The notes below the pieces were generated by a model. It was given only the letters and a program-made list of their open reading frames with translations. It had not been told where the DNA came from and ran no database searches. A program made the position numbers and the translations under genes. DNA of 64,000 bases from assembly GCA_034423775.1 (NCBI GenBank), contig CP139918.1, forward strand, positions 2,790,001 through 2,854,000, read 5' to 3'. Shown piece by piece: positions 52,920 through 60,606 of this stretch; position 1 is the stretch's first letter; every line of letters starts with the position of its first letter. Source of the stretch: Alphaproteobacteria bacterium US3C007 (GTDB taxonomy: Bacteria; Pseudomonadota; Alphaproteobacteria; Rhodobacterales; Rhodobacteraceae).

Positions 52920-53114
52920 TTAGCTGAAGTATTTTTCATAGTGGCTTTCACGTTCAGCTTTTAGCATCCCCGCTGTATCATCCATAAAGTTGTTTCTGTC
53001 CTCTCTGGATTGAAAAACCCAAATACAAACTGTGTCTTTGCCATGATAAATAGCTTTTAACTCATCATCTATGTCACAAATGTTTTGTGGTATCTCGGCT
53101 TTGATACAGTACAT
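52920..53114 (-). CDS. small hypothetical protein, 64 aa
   Basis: A 64-residue acidic protein beginning MYCIKAEIPQNI with a strand-helix pattern (TVCIWVFQSREDRNNFMDD) resembling half of a dimeric alpha-beta barrel (ABM-type) domain. It starts five bases after the stop codon of the gene at 53120-53440, so both are one transcript. No function can be assigned. Confidence 0.5.
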   Translation of the reverse strand: MYCIKAEIPQNICDIDDELKAIYHGKDTVCIWVFQSREDRNNFMDDTAGMLKAERESHYEKYFS

Positions 53115-53119
53115 TTAAG

Positions 53120-53440
53120 TTAATCTTTCTCAGTGTTATTGTTCAGTACTCCGTTGATAAACTCAACTAAGACTGGCCCACTCAAGGGCATAACTTCCCT
53201 CACACTAAAGTTCTCACGTTGATCTTCGATAAAATTCACCCTGTGCTGGTCAGCAACTGCTCTAGTTTCTTCATCAGGGTAAGTGTTGATGCCAATAGCT
53301 GAGGTATCTCCAGTCTGAACAAATAAGGAGATAATATTATTGGGAAAGGGCCCTGACTTACCGTATTGTTGCGCCCAACCCTTAAGTTCCTCTGGCGTAT
53401 CAAACTCAAACATTACAACATTTGCCACAGTCATTGTCAT
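53120..53440 (-). CDS. hypothetical ABM-like protein, 106 aa
   Basis: A 106-residue protein with alternating strands and helices (VANVVMFEFDTPEELKGWAQ at the start, then IISLFVQTGDTSAIGINTYP) that fits the dimeric alpha-beta-barrel fold used by monooxygenases and stress-response proteins. No catalytic residue can be assigned. It is followed five bases later by the 64-residue gene. Both lie between the two flank-sharing modules but on the opposite strand. Confidence 0.6.
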   Translation of the reverse strand: MTMTVANVVMFEFDTPEELKGWAQQYGKSGPFPNNIISLFVQTGDTSAIGINTYPDEETRAVADQHRVNFIEDQRENFSVREVMPLSGPVLVEFINGVLNNNTEKD

Positions 53441-53641
53441 TAGCCCTTTTCATTCTCATAAACTCGAATGCAGCACTAATTATTCAGCGGGTCAACTGAT
53501 TGATGATGGCACTGGTGTTTTAATAAAGGACAGCATTGAAAGGATTGCCATTGGCTCTAACTCTAGCAAGTAGCCAATGAACTTGTCACCAGTGGGGTAC
53601 CGTATAGGCCAGATACGAAGTATGTACCCACGGCAGATAGA

Positions 53642-53848
53642 CTAACCGAACTGACCTTTTAGCATATTTAAAAGTTCTTCATGGTTTTGGGTAGGACTGT
53701 CACGGGTTATCGAGACTTCCACTCCATCTTTATGTTTCTTGTTACGACGTAAACGACCCGATTGCTTGGGTTCCAACACATTGTTCGCTTTGGAATATAC
53801 GCTCGTAACAGCAAAATTGGTTGCCATAGTGTGAGTGTATAAATTCAT
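53642..53848 (-). CDS. small hypothetical protein, 68 aa
   Basis: A 68-residue protein with a good GAGGTGGT ribosome-binding site five bases before the ATG. It starts MNLYTHTMATNFAVTSVYSK, has a basic middle (GRLRRNKKHKDG) and ends in a short helix. No known domain. The strong ribosome-binding site and natural composition support it being expressed. Confidence 0.5.
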   Translation of the reverse strand: MNLYTHTMATNFAVTSVYSKANNVLEPKQSGRLRRNKKHKDGVEVSITRDSPTQNHEELLNMLKGQFG

Positions 53849-54014
53849 ATTACCACCTCACTTCTAATTTGCTTTGTGCAAGAAAATACGGTGGAAAGTA
53901 AAAATTGTTTAACTAAAGGGTTAAAAAATACGTTCTGAGGCGATAGTATAAGCGCCCAATTTATATCAATCTACGCCACCAGCATTCGCTTAAAACCTAA
54001 TCACTCAGAAAGAT

Positions 54015-54038
54015 AAAAATAAGAAATAAGTTTGACCT
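54015..54038 (+). repeat. 24-bp upstream element, copy 2
   Basis: Second copy of the element described at 52269-52292, lying 59 bases before the start codon of the DUF4177-containing gene. Similarity continues weakly for several bases upstream (AGAAA followed by the A-rich tract). Confidence 0.75.
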
Positions 54039-54096
54039 TTGATTAATGTCCCGTAGTTTAAATATGTGGTCAAAAACTAAGGCGATTAACTGAACT

Positions 54097-55026
54097 ATGA
54101 ACTCTCGATGGGAATATACGAACACAAAGATTTCTCGGGAGTTTAACCCACAAAATTATTCCAGCCACCTTAACGATATGGGATCTCAAGGCTGGGAGCT
54201 AGTGACAGTAGATACTTATGCCGACCAAGGTTTCAATTTACTGTACTGGAAAAGGCACTCTGCTTCTAAAAGTTTCCCAAAAACAGAGGGGTATTCCGTC
54301 GGGAAAGATGAGACGATTGATAACGACCTCAAAATGAAAGAAGAGACATCTATAGTTGAAAGAGTGCAAACATTGTCTTCCATCGCAGCGGCCAATGCCC
54401 CCAAACCAGTCTTCGCATCTATTGTTCGTTTCGTCGTAAAACCAGGCCATATGAGTTCAATGTTTGATGAAATAACAAAGACTGGTTCGGAAGAAGCGGT
54501 AGTTCAATACACACTTCAAATCTCAGATTCTGAAATACTTAATGTAACTATGGTACCTGAGTTAGATGATATGATTACGAAAGAAGAAACGGGGGTGAAT
54601 TGGTTAGATACTGTCGAACATATGTTAGTTAAGTTCTCTAATGGCAGTAGGACAGATGCATGTTCAGGAGCAATATTGTTTGATTGGCATAATGACCAAA
54701 ATGAATTGCAGTTGCAAAACAAAACTAAGGTACTGTCGGCTGTAAAGTATCGGGTCAAAGAAGGCTGTGTGGATGAGTTTCTAGACTTCGTGATGACCCC
54801 ATCAGAAATTCCTATGAAAATACGCAAGACAATTATTCAAACTGATGAACAGGAATTTTACGAGTTAGGTATCGCAGGTTTAGAAGAAAAAATTGAAACG
54901 GAAGACGAAGAAGTTACGTGGCTTGATACCGTAGAGCATTTACTTGAATTTTTTGGTGATAGCCGGACTAACGCCTGTTCTGGAGTGGTCAACATATGGA
55001 ACAACCCGAAGTTTCTACAAGATTGA
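54097..55026 (+). CDS. DUF4177-containing protein with duplicated C-terminal domain
   Basis: A 309-residue protein. Residues 1-52 match the DUF4177 pattern (WEYTNTKI, then LNDMGSQGWELVTVD and LLYWKR). Two copies of a roughly 95-residue unit follow (about 108-205 and 212-305). Both contain a strand-rich start (FASIVRFVVKPGHM; LSAVKYRVKEGCV) and the same ending: WLDTVEHMLVKF-SRTDACSGA and WLDTVEHLLEFF-SRTNACSGV. The duplicated unit looks like an ABM-type fold. No signal peptide. Function unknown. Flanked by the same upstream and downstream elements as the GFA gene. Confidence 0.75.
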   Translation: MNSRWEYTNTKISREFNPQNYSSHLNDMGSQGWELVTVDTYADQGFNLLYWKRHSASKSFPKTEGYSVGKDETIDNDLKMKEETSIVERVQTLSSIAAANAPKPVFASIVRFVVKPGHMSSMFDEITKTGSEEAVVQYTLQISDSEILNVTMVPELDDMITKEETGVNWLDTVEHMLVKFSNGSRTDACSGAILFDWHNDQNELQLQNKTKVLSAVKYRVKEGCVDEFLDFVMTPSEIPMKIRKTIIQTDEQEFYELGIAGLEEKIETEDEEVTWLDTVEHLLEFFGDSRTNACSGVVNIWNNPKFLQD

Positions 55027-55047
55027 TTGTGCAGAACATTATCGAAA

Positions 55048-55078
55048 AATGACCCCACCGATTAAGCAGGGCTAGTTT
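55048..55078 (+). repeat. 31-bp downstream element, copy 2
   Basis: Second copy of the element at 52833-52863 with two substitutions, starting 22 bases after the stop codon of the DUF4177 gene. The GGGGTCATTTT core (on the opposite strand) also appears once at 51253-51263 near the end of the serine recombinase gene. Confidence 0.7.
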
Positions 55079-55165
55079 AATTACATTGCAAAAGTGTACG
55101 ATTCCCTATGTCCCCGTAGCTTTGAAATTGAAGCGGAATGTCTGAGGAAAATATTACCAGTCACG

Positions 55166-55188
55166 ACCTACGGGAAAAACCTGCGGGA
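55166..55188. repeat. right integrase arm-type repeats
   Basis: ACCTACGGGA (55166-55175) and ACCTGCGGGA (55179-55188) repeat with the same 13-base period and orientation as the pair at 43948-43970, 53 bases inside the right att core. Confidence 0.6.
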
Positions 55189-55241
55189 AATATCTTTAAC
55201 CGAAGCCTGTTTTTGTCATGTAAATAAGGGGTTTTAAAAAC

Positions 55242-55259
55242 GTGGCAGCCCGTAGGGGA
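55242..55259. repeat. right attachment core within tRNA-Glu
   Basis: Eighteen bases identical to 43871-43888, covering the 3' acceptor end and part of the T-arm of the tRNA. Integration thus rebuilt a complete tRNA gene on this side. Confidence 0.85.
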
Positions 55260-55317
55260 ATCGAACCCCTCTTTCCAGGTTGAAAACCTGGCGTCCTAAC
55301 CGATAGACGAACGGGCC
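55243..55317 (-). tRNA. tRNA-Glu (anticodon TTC)
   Basis: On the minus strand the 5' acceptor GGCCCGT (55317-55311) pairs with ACGGGCT (55253-55247), followed by discriminator G and an encoded CCA (55245-55243). The anticodon stem CCAGG/CCTGG encloses TTTTCAA, giving anticodon TTC for glutamate. The T-arm GGGGTTCGATTCCCC is standard. The gene is the attachment target of the integrative element on its 3' side and remains complete. Confidence 0.95.
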
Positions 55318-55442
55318 ACTATCGCTTCGTGCCGTGTCTTTAGGCAATGACCAAGGGGCTTGCAAGCGAAATTTGAGTGATTTTTAAAAAATCCACTTTT
55401 TATTGAACTGGGAGTGTTAAAACCATCTGCTGGCATTTCAAT

Positions 55443-57182
55443 CTAGGCCAGCGCGGCATCATCGAGCACCAATTGAATGGATTTTCGTCCGTTCCAGATG
55501 TTCAGGTTTAATTTTCCTGCCAAGTGAAACCGTTTTCCCCCATGCGCAAGCAAAGCAGGGCCAAGCGCCGTTTGAAACGCATTAAATGCAATGCCTTCAA
55601 GCGCCGCGCCCTCGGGATCTTGCGCGCGAAACTTGAGGTGCTGATCCCCAACGCGCTTTGCAAAAGACAGACGCATATCGCTAAAGGCAAAGCGCGGCGT
55701 AGGAGCCCCCGATCCGAAGGGCCCAGCTTTTTCCAGATCTTCATAAAGCTCAAGGGAAGCTGCAGAGGCCATTAGTAACGCATCGAGTTGTAAATCTTTT
55801 GCGCCCCCTGCGGCGCTGCCTTGTTTTGCAAGCAAGTCAGACAAACGCGCCATTGCCGGGGCCAGTTGGGCTTCTGTTAGGCTCAGACCAGCCGCCATTT
55901 TATGTCCGCCGCCCTTTTCAATCATTCCTTCTTGCACCAATTTTTGAATTGTCGCGCCTAGATCAACACCGCTGACGGATCTGCCCGAGCCCTTGCCCGA
56001 CTTGCCGTCAAATCCAATAACGATGGCTGGGCGATTGGTGGCTTCTTTTAGCCGCGCGGCAACAATTCCCACGACGCCTGGATGCCACCCTGCGCCGGCG
56101 GCCCAGACAAGGGGGCCCTCTAAACCGCGCTCGCTGGCTTGGTCGATCGCCGCTAAGCGCACGCTTTCCTCCACGTCTCTGCGATCTTGGTTCAGCTCTT
56201 CAAGGCGCTCAGCCAGGGCTTGTGCGTGAGAGGGATCATCGCAAATAAGTAATTTTGCGCCCAAATCCGCTTGTCCGACGCGGCCGCCCGCATTGATGCG
56301 CGGGCCCAAAACAAATCCAAGATGATAACTGCTGGGCGGGCTTTGTAAGTTTGCGCAATCTGCAAGGGCCGTCATGCCAGGGCGTTTGCGCTGCGCCATA
56401 ATGCGCAGACCTTGGCGGACAAATGCGCGGTTCACCCCGATTAAGGGGGCAACATCGGCAACCGTCGCTAAAGCCACCAAATCGAGCATTTGCATCAAAT
56501 CTGGACCTGATTGATCCATTTTTCGCAATTGTCGACCCGCTTCTACAAGGCATAAAAATACCACAGAGGCAGCGCATAAATGCGCAAGGTCGCTGTCTTC
56601 ATCTTGGCGGTTAGGGTTCACAACCGCGCAGCATTGGGGCAGCGTCTCTGCCCCCAAATGATGATCTAAAATGATCACTTCGGCAGGTTGCGCGGCCTGC
56701 ACAGGGGCATGGCTCAGCGTTCCACAATCCACACAGATAATCAGATCATGATGTTGACCCAAGTTTTGCATTGCTGGTTCATTGGGGCCATATCCCTCTT
56801 CAATTCTGTCCGGGATGTACAGCGTTGCGGCTTGGCCAAAATGTTTTAGCCACGTGATCAACAAAGCTGCCGATGTGGCCCCATCAACATCATAATCCGC
56901 AAAAATCGCGATTCGCTGTTTTTTGAGCATCGCCTCAATCAAGCGACTGGCCGCCTTATCCATATCGCGCAATCGCAAGGGGTCCGGCAATAGGTCACGC
57001 AATTGCGGGTTAAGATAGGGTTTGGCCTCTTGGCCAGAAATATTTTGCCGCGCTAATACTGCAGCGACGGCAAAAGGCAGGTCATGATCTTGTGCAAGTG
57101 TTTCAGCGGCACGGCGCGTCGCGTCAGATGGCCCCATCCAGGGGCGACCGGAGATCGAAGACTCAACGTTTAGAAAGGCCAA
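55443..57182 (-). CDS. recJ: single-stranded-DNA-specific exonuclease RecJ
   Basis: A 579-residue RecJ, a 5'-3' single-strand DNA exonuclease of recombination and mismatch repair. DHH-family motifs: FADYDVDGATSAALL, ICVDCGTL, VIILDHHLGAE, then the DHHA1 domain with GFDGKSGKGSGRSV. A C-terminal OB-type domain (last 120 residues) binds DNA. Length fits alphaproteobacterial RecJ. It is followed upstream by glpX ten bases apart, transcribed in the same direction. Confidence 0.95.
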   Translation of the reverse strand: MAFLNVESSISGRPWMGPSDATRRAAETLAQDHDLPFAVAAVLARQNISGQEAKPYLNPQLRDLLPDPLRLRDMDKAASRLIEAMLKKQRIAIFADYDVDGATSAALLITWLKHFGQAATLYIPDRIEEGYGPNEPAMQNLGQHHDLIICVDCGTLSHAPVQAAQPAEVIILDHHLGAETLPQCCAVVNPNRQDEDSDLAHLCAASVVFLCLVEAGRQLRKMDQSGPDLMQMLDLVALATVADVAPLIGVNRAFVRQGLRIMAQRKRPGMTALADCANLQSPPSSYHLGFVLGPRINAGGRVGQADLGAKLLICDDPSHAQALAERLEELNQDRRDVEESVRLAAIDQASERGLEGPLVWAAGAGWHPGVVGIVAARLKEATNRPAIVIGFDGKSGKGSGRSVSGVDLGATIQKLVQEGMIEKGGGHKMAAGLSLTEAQLAPAMARLSDLLAKQGSAAGGAKDLQLDALLMASAASLELYEDLEKAGPFGSGAPTPRFAFSDMRLSFAKRVGDQHLKFRAQDPEGAALEGIAFNAFQTALGPALLAHGGKRFHLAGKLNLNIWNGRKSIQLVLDDAALA

Positions 57183-57192
57183 ACCATCTCCT

Positions 57193-58164
57193 TTAATCGC
57201 GCGGCTCCGTTGGAACGCGATAGCTCATTCGGCGCACAGAGCCGGTTTTAGAGCGCATGAGCAAGGTTTCGGTTGTTCGAAATCCAATCTCACGCTTTAT
57301 CCCCGGCAAGAGCGAACCGCCTGTCACGCCGGTTGCCGCGAAGATCACATCTTGGGTAACCATGTCATCGCGCGCATAGATACGATTTAAATCGGTTATA
57401 CCGGCTTTGTAAGCGCGTTTTTTTTCATCCTCATTGCGGAATAAAAGCCTACCGAAAATTTGCCCGCCCATACATTTTAACGCAGAGGCTGCCAAAACCC
57501 CTTCTGGGGCCCCGCCATCGCCCATGTAAATATCAATGCCCGTGATGCTTGGTTCTGCGCAATGCATAACACCGGCCACATCCCCATCTGTGATCAGGCG
57601 AATGGCTGCCCCCGTGCTGCGCACTTGTTCAATCATTTTTTCGTGCCTTGGTCGGTCAAGGATGCAGGCGGTCAAATCAGATGCAGAACAATTTTTGGCA
57701 GAGGCCAGCGTCATAATTCGCTCCGCCGGGCTCATATCAAGATGCAGCAAATCATCGGGAAAACCCGGCCCAATGGCCAATTTTTCCATATATACGTCTG
57801 GCGCATGCAGCATTGAACCGCGCGGACCCATAGCGATCACGGTCAATGCATTTGGCATATCTTTGGCGGTCAGCGTAGTGCCCTCTAGCGGGTCCAAAGC
57901 GATATCCACCCCAGGCCCATTGCCGGTGCCGACTTCTTCACCGATATAGAGCATAGGGGCTTCATCGCGCTCGCCTTCCCCAATCACTACCACCCCGGCA
58001 ATATCCAGTTTGTTTAATTGGTCGCGCATCGCGTTCACGGCCGCTTGATCAGCAGCTTTCTCGTCACCTCGGCCAATTAAATCAGCTGATTCCAGGGCCG
58101 CGGCTTCTGATACGCGCGCCAGCCCTAAAGACAGCATCCGATCACTAAAATCTGTTTTTGTCAT
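57193..58164 (-). CDS. glpX: class II fructose-1,6-bisphosphatase
   Basis: A 323-residue GlpX-type bisphosphatase of gluconeogenesis and the Calvin or pentose cycles. Key segments are VVIGEGERDEAPML, the metal-binding DIALDPLEGTTL and GDGGAPEGVLAASAL. I start at ATG 58164 (MTKTDFSDRML); an in-frame start ten codons earlier adds non-homologous residues. It stands between hom and recJ, the order common in Rhodobacterales. Confidence 0.95.
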   Translation of the reverse strand: MTKTDFSDRMLSLGLARVSEAAALESADLIGRGDEKAADQAAVNAMRDQLNKLDIAGVVVIGEGERDEAPMLYIGEEVGTGNGPGVDIALDPLEGTTLTAKDMPNALTVIAMGPRGSMLHAPDVYMEKLAIGPGFPDDLLHLDMSPAERIMTLASAKNCSASDLTACILDRPRHEKMIEQVRSTGAAIRLITDGDVAGVMHCAEPSITGIDIYMGDGGAPEGVLAASALKCMGGQIFGRLLFRNEDEKKRAYKAGITDLNRIYARDDMVTQDVIFAATGVTGGSLLPGIKREIGFRTTETLLMRSKTGSVRRMSYRVPTEPRD

Positions 58165-58206
58165 TTTTGTTTTAAGTCCTTTTACTAGGAGCAAAGGGTG
58201 GTTTGC

Positions 58207-59493
58207 TCAAACCGTTTCAATGCGAAGCGCCACCGGCTGGGCGGCCAATACATCCGTGTTCGGCAATTCGGCCAAGGCTTTGTTTAAGGCCTGGCGCGAG
58301 GTTTTATGCGTTACGATCAAAACAGGGGCGGTTTCTTCGGAATGGCCATATTGGCGCATTCGATCGATCGAGATCCCTGAGTCAGCTAGGATAGCGGCAA
58401 CGCGCGCCAAGGCTCCGGGCTTATCGAGCAATTGAAGCCGAAGATAAAACGGGGCAGGCGTCACGCTTTGCGTGGTTTGCGCGCGTCGAAGCGATTTGGC
58501 GGGTTGCCCAAACGTGCTGATGCGCGTGCCACGGGCCAGATCGCAAATATCGGACAGAACTGCGCTTGCGGTGGGGCCTTCACCAGCGCCCGCGCCCCGC
58601 AGCACAATTTGCCCCACATTGTCTCCTTCCAGCACCACCATATTGGTGCCGCCTTCCAATTGCCCCAGCGGCGATTGTGCGGGTACCAAACAGGGGGTCA
58701 TGCGCTGTTCTAAACCGCGATCGGTGAATTGAGATACCCCTAGCAATTTGATGCGGAACCCCATATCGGCGGCTTGTTCGATATCATTGATCGAAATTTG
58801 TCCAATGCCTTCAAGCTCTACGCCTTCAAAATTTACCGCGGTGCCATAAGCAATCGAAGAAAGCAAAGCCAATTTATGCCCTGCATCGATCCCGCCCACA
58901 TCCAGTTCGGGATCCGCTTCTAGATAGCCCAGCGCTTCAGCCTCGGCAAAAACATCGGCATAGGACAAACCTGCGGTTTGCATGCGCGTCAGGATGTAAT
59001 TGCAAGAGCCGTTCATCACGCCTAAAATGCGGGTGATGTCATTTCCGGCCAACCCCTCGGTCAAGGCCTTCACCACTGGAATACCACCCGCAACAGCAGC
59101 CTCAAAACGCAGCACTTTACCGCCATTTTCCGCTTTTTCGGCCAGTTTTTGCCCGTGATGCGCCAACAGCGCTTTATTCGCCGTGACCACATCTTTGCCC
59201 GCGTTCAAGGCAGCCTCGGTTGCCTCTTTGGCTGGCCCTTCATGGCCGCCCATCAATTCAACAAATATATCGACGTCCGGGCGCTTGGCCAAAGCAACCG
59301 GATCCGCTTCCCATGCATAGGGCGCTAGATCAATACCGCGGTCTTTCTGCGCGCTGCGCGCTGACACTGCCGTTATAACTATCTCGCGCCCCGTACGCTG
59401 GCGCAGCAAGGCAGCTTTTTCTGCAATTATTTTTACAACACCGACACCCACGGTGCCCAATCCGGCAATTCCCAGTCGTAATGGAGCGCTCAT
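58207..59493 (-). CDS. hom: homoserine dehydrogenase
   Basis: A 428-residue homoserine dehydrogenase that reduces aspartate semialdehyde to homoserine for threonine and methionine synthesis. The NAD(P) Rossmann motif GIAGLGTVGVGVVKI is at residues 8-22, the catalytic region shows NGSCNYILTRM and DVGGIDAGHKLALLSS, and a C-terminal ACT domain (about 348-428, LLDKPGALARVAAILADSG) indicates feedback regulation, probably by threonine. 42 bases separate it from glpX. Confidence 0.95.
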   Translation of the reverse strand: MSAPLRLGIAGLGTVGVGVVKIIAEKAALLRQRTGREIVITAVSARSAQKDRGIDLAPYAWEADPVALAKRPDVDIFVELMGGHEGPAKEATEAALNAGKDVVTANKALLAHHGQKLAEKAENGGKVLRFEAAVAGGIPVVKALTEGLAGNDITRILGVMNGSCNYILTRMQTAGLSYADVFAEAEALGYLEADPELDVGGIDAGHKLALLSSIAYGTAVNFEGVELEGIGQISINDIEQAADMGFRIKLLGVSQFTDRGLEQRMTPCLVPAQSPLGQLEGGTNMVVLEGDNVGQIVLRGAGAGEGPTASAVLSDICDLARGTRISTFGQPAKSLRRAQTTQSVTPAPFYLRLQLLDKPGALARVAAILADSGISIDRMRQYGHSEETAPVLIVTHKTSRQALNKALAELPNTDVLAAQPVALRIETV

Positions 59494-59583
59494 CTACAAT
59501 CCGATTTTTTATATAAAAACGACTCCTGCTCTAGCGTTTTCACCGCAGCGCTGCAATCACTCTGTTCCTCATACCGTAAAAGA

Positions 59584-59626
59584 TTGACAGAAAATCATCT
59601 GATGCTTTTATTTGAACAAGTGTTCA
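59584..59626 (+). promoter_or_regulatory. promoter with overlapping palindrome before TetR gene
   Basis: TTGACA (59584-59589) is followed after 16 bases by an extended -10, TG-C-TTTTAT (59603-59611). The palindrome TGAAC-AAGT-GTTCA (59613-59626) covers the expected transcription start, so the TetR product encoded 15 bases downstream probably represses itself here. Confidence 0.5.
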
Positions 59627-59640
59627 TATATTGCTGTGTT

Positions 59641-60243
59641 ATGGCTCGAACCTCTGGATCTCACGCATTAAAAACTGGCCCAAAAGTCCGACTGGCCGCT
59701 TTAAAGCTGTTTGCGCTTTACGGATATGCGGCTGTGTCTATGCGTCAGATCGCGGCAGAGGTTGGCGTGCAAGTGGGTGCGCTTTACAATTACACACCGG
59801 ATAAACAATCCTTATTGTATGATTTGATGCATACGCATCTTACTGATTTGTTGCAGACTTGGCGTTCGCAAAAAACGGATACCGCCCCCGAAGAACTGGT
59901 GTTGCAATTCGTGACCTGCCATTTGAATTATCATCTGGATAAATCAGAGGCAGTGTTTATCGCCTATATGGAGTTACGCAATCTTTCTGAGTCAAATTTT
60001 GCTAAGATTGAAACTTTGCGCAAGAGCTATGAATTAGAGCTGGAATCTATCATTACGGCCGGACAAGGGGCATGTATTTTTTCGGTTGAAGATCCAAAGA
60101 TTACAAGTTTCGCCATTTTAGGAATGCTGAAAGAAGTGGGCACTTGGTTTGACGGCGAAGGCCGCTTAACAAAGGATGAAATTATTGCGCTGTACCGTGA
60201 CCTTGTGCTTCGCATGTTGGGCGTGCCTGCCAGCAAACCGTGA
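59641..60243 (+). CDS. TetR-family transcriptional regulator
   Basis: A 200-residue TetR regulator. I start at ATG 59641 (MARTSGSHALKTGPKVRLAA) since an upstream ATG frame would run through the promoter and palindrome. The helix-turn-helix lies at about residues 32-58 (VSMRQIAAEVGVQVGALYNYT). The C-terminal domain is helical with no recognisable ligand signature. There is almost no ribosome-binding site, and the mRNA leader would be short. Targets other than itself are unknown; the hydroxyacid dehydrogenase at 60607 is a candidate. Confidence 0.88.
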   Translation: MARTSGSHALKTGPKVRLAALKLFALYGYAAVSMRQIAAEVGVQVGALYNYTPDKQSLLYDLMHTHLTDLLQTWRSQKTDTAPEELVLQFVTCHLNYHLDKSEAVFIAYMELRNLSESNFAKIETLRKSYELELESIITAGQGACIFSVEDPKITSFAILGMLKEVGTWFDGEGRLTKDEIIALYRDLVLRMLGVPASKP

Positions 60244-60606
60244 TCTGCTTTTCTTTGCTTGAACCAGCGATCGCGCCGAAACGCGCCGCGTACGGTTGAT
60301 GGGCGTCTTATTTCCTGGCGCCTGTCTAGGCTGACCGTTGCGCGAACAGATCCGCGTGTTTACGATTTTCCAGCGTGGTTACGATTTCAATGTGCCGTAA
60401 AAACCGGCTCTGAAGGCGCACTCGGAATTTTGAAACTTGAAAATGGCTTGCTAAACTTGGTGCTGGCACATTTGGTGTTTAAAAAAGGAACCGTTTGAAA
60501 TTGGGCAAGCCGCCAAGCTGGGAAGTATTCGGCGCTGGAAGGTCGGAAACAGACTGAACAATGGTTTGGAAACCACTAAGTTTTAAAAAACTCAGGAGAA
60601 AATAAG
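60244..60606. other. intergenic region without supported gene
   Basis: About 360 bases. A TTG-initiated frame (60259-60498) has unnatural composition and no ribosome-binding site. The stretch 60490-60580 reads EIGQAAKLGSIRRWKVGNRL in one frame, which looks protein-like but lacks a start and matches nothing I recognise. The last 20 bases hold the CAGGAGA ribosome-binding site of the next gene. Confidence 0.4.

Larger units (their letters stand above)
43871..55259. mobile_element. 11.4-kb integrative element in tRNA-Glu
   Basis: An 18-base direct repeat (GTGGCAGCCCGTAGGGGA) lies at both ends; the right copy is the 3' end of an intact tRNA-Glu gene and the left copy is the displaced fragment. 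A tyrosine integrase gene begins 92 bases inside the left end. The interior is AT-richer than the flanks on both sides. Cargo includes an HNH-HIT protein, a polymerase-like protein, an enolase-superfamily enzyme, ArsH-like flavoprotein, serine recombinase and small hypothetical proteins. There are no conjugation, capsid or packaging genes, so it is a non-autonomous or satellite-like island. Confidence 0.85.

Noticed and set aside
52269..55078. Integron gene cassettes with attC sites
   Set aside because: The shared flanks are not imperfect palindromes with GTTRRRY core sites, and there is no integron integrase; the integrase present is of the tRNA-targeting phage type.
60259..60498. 79-residue plus-strand reading frame
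   Set aside because: TTG start, no ribosome-binding site, unnatural composition, no recognisable motif.
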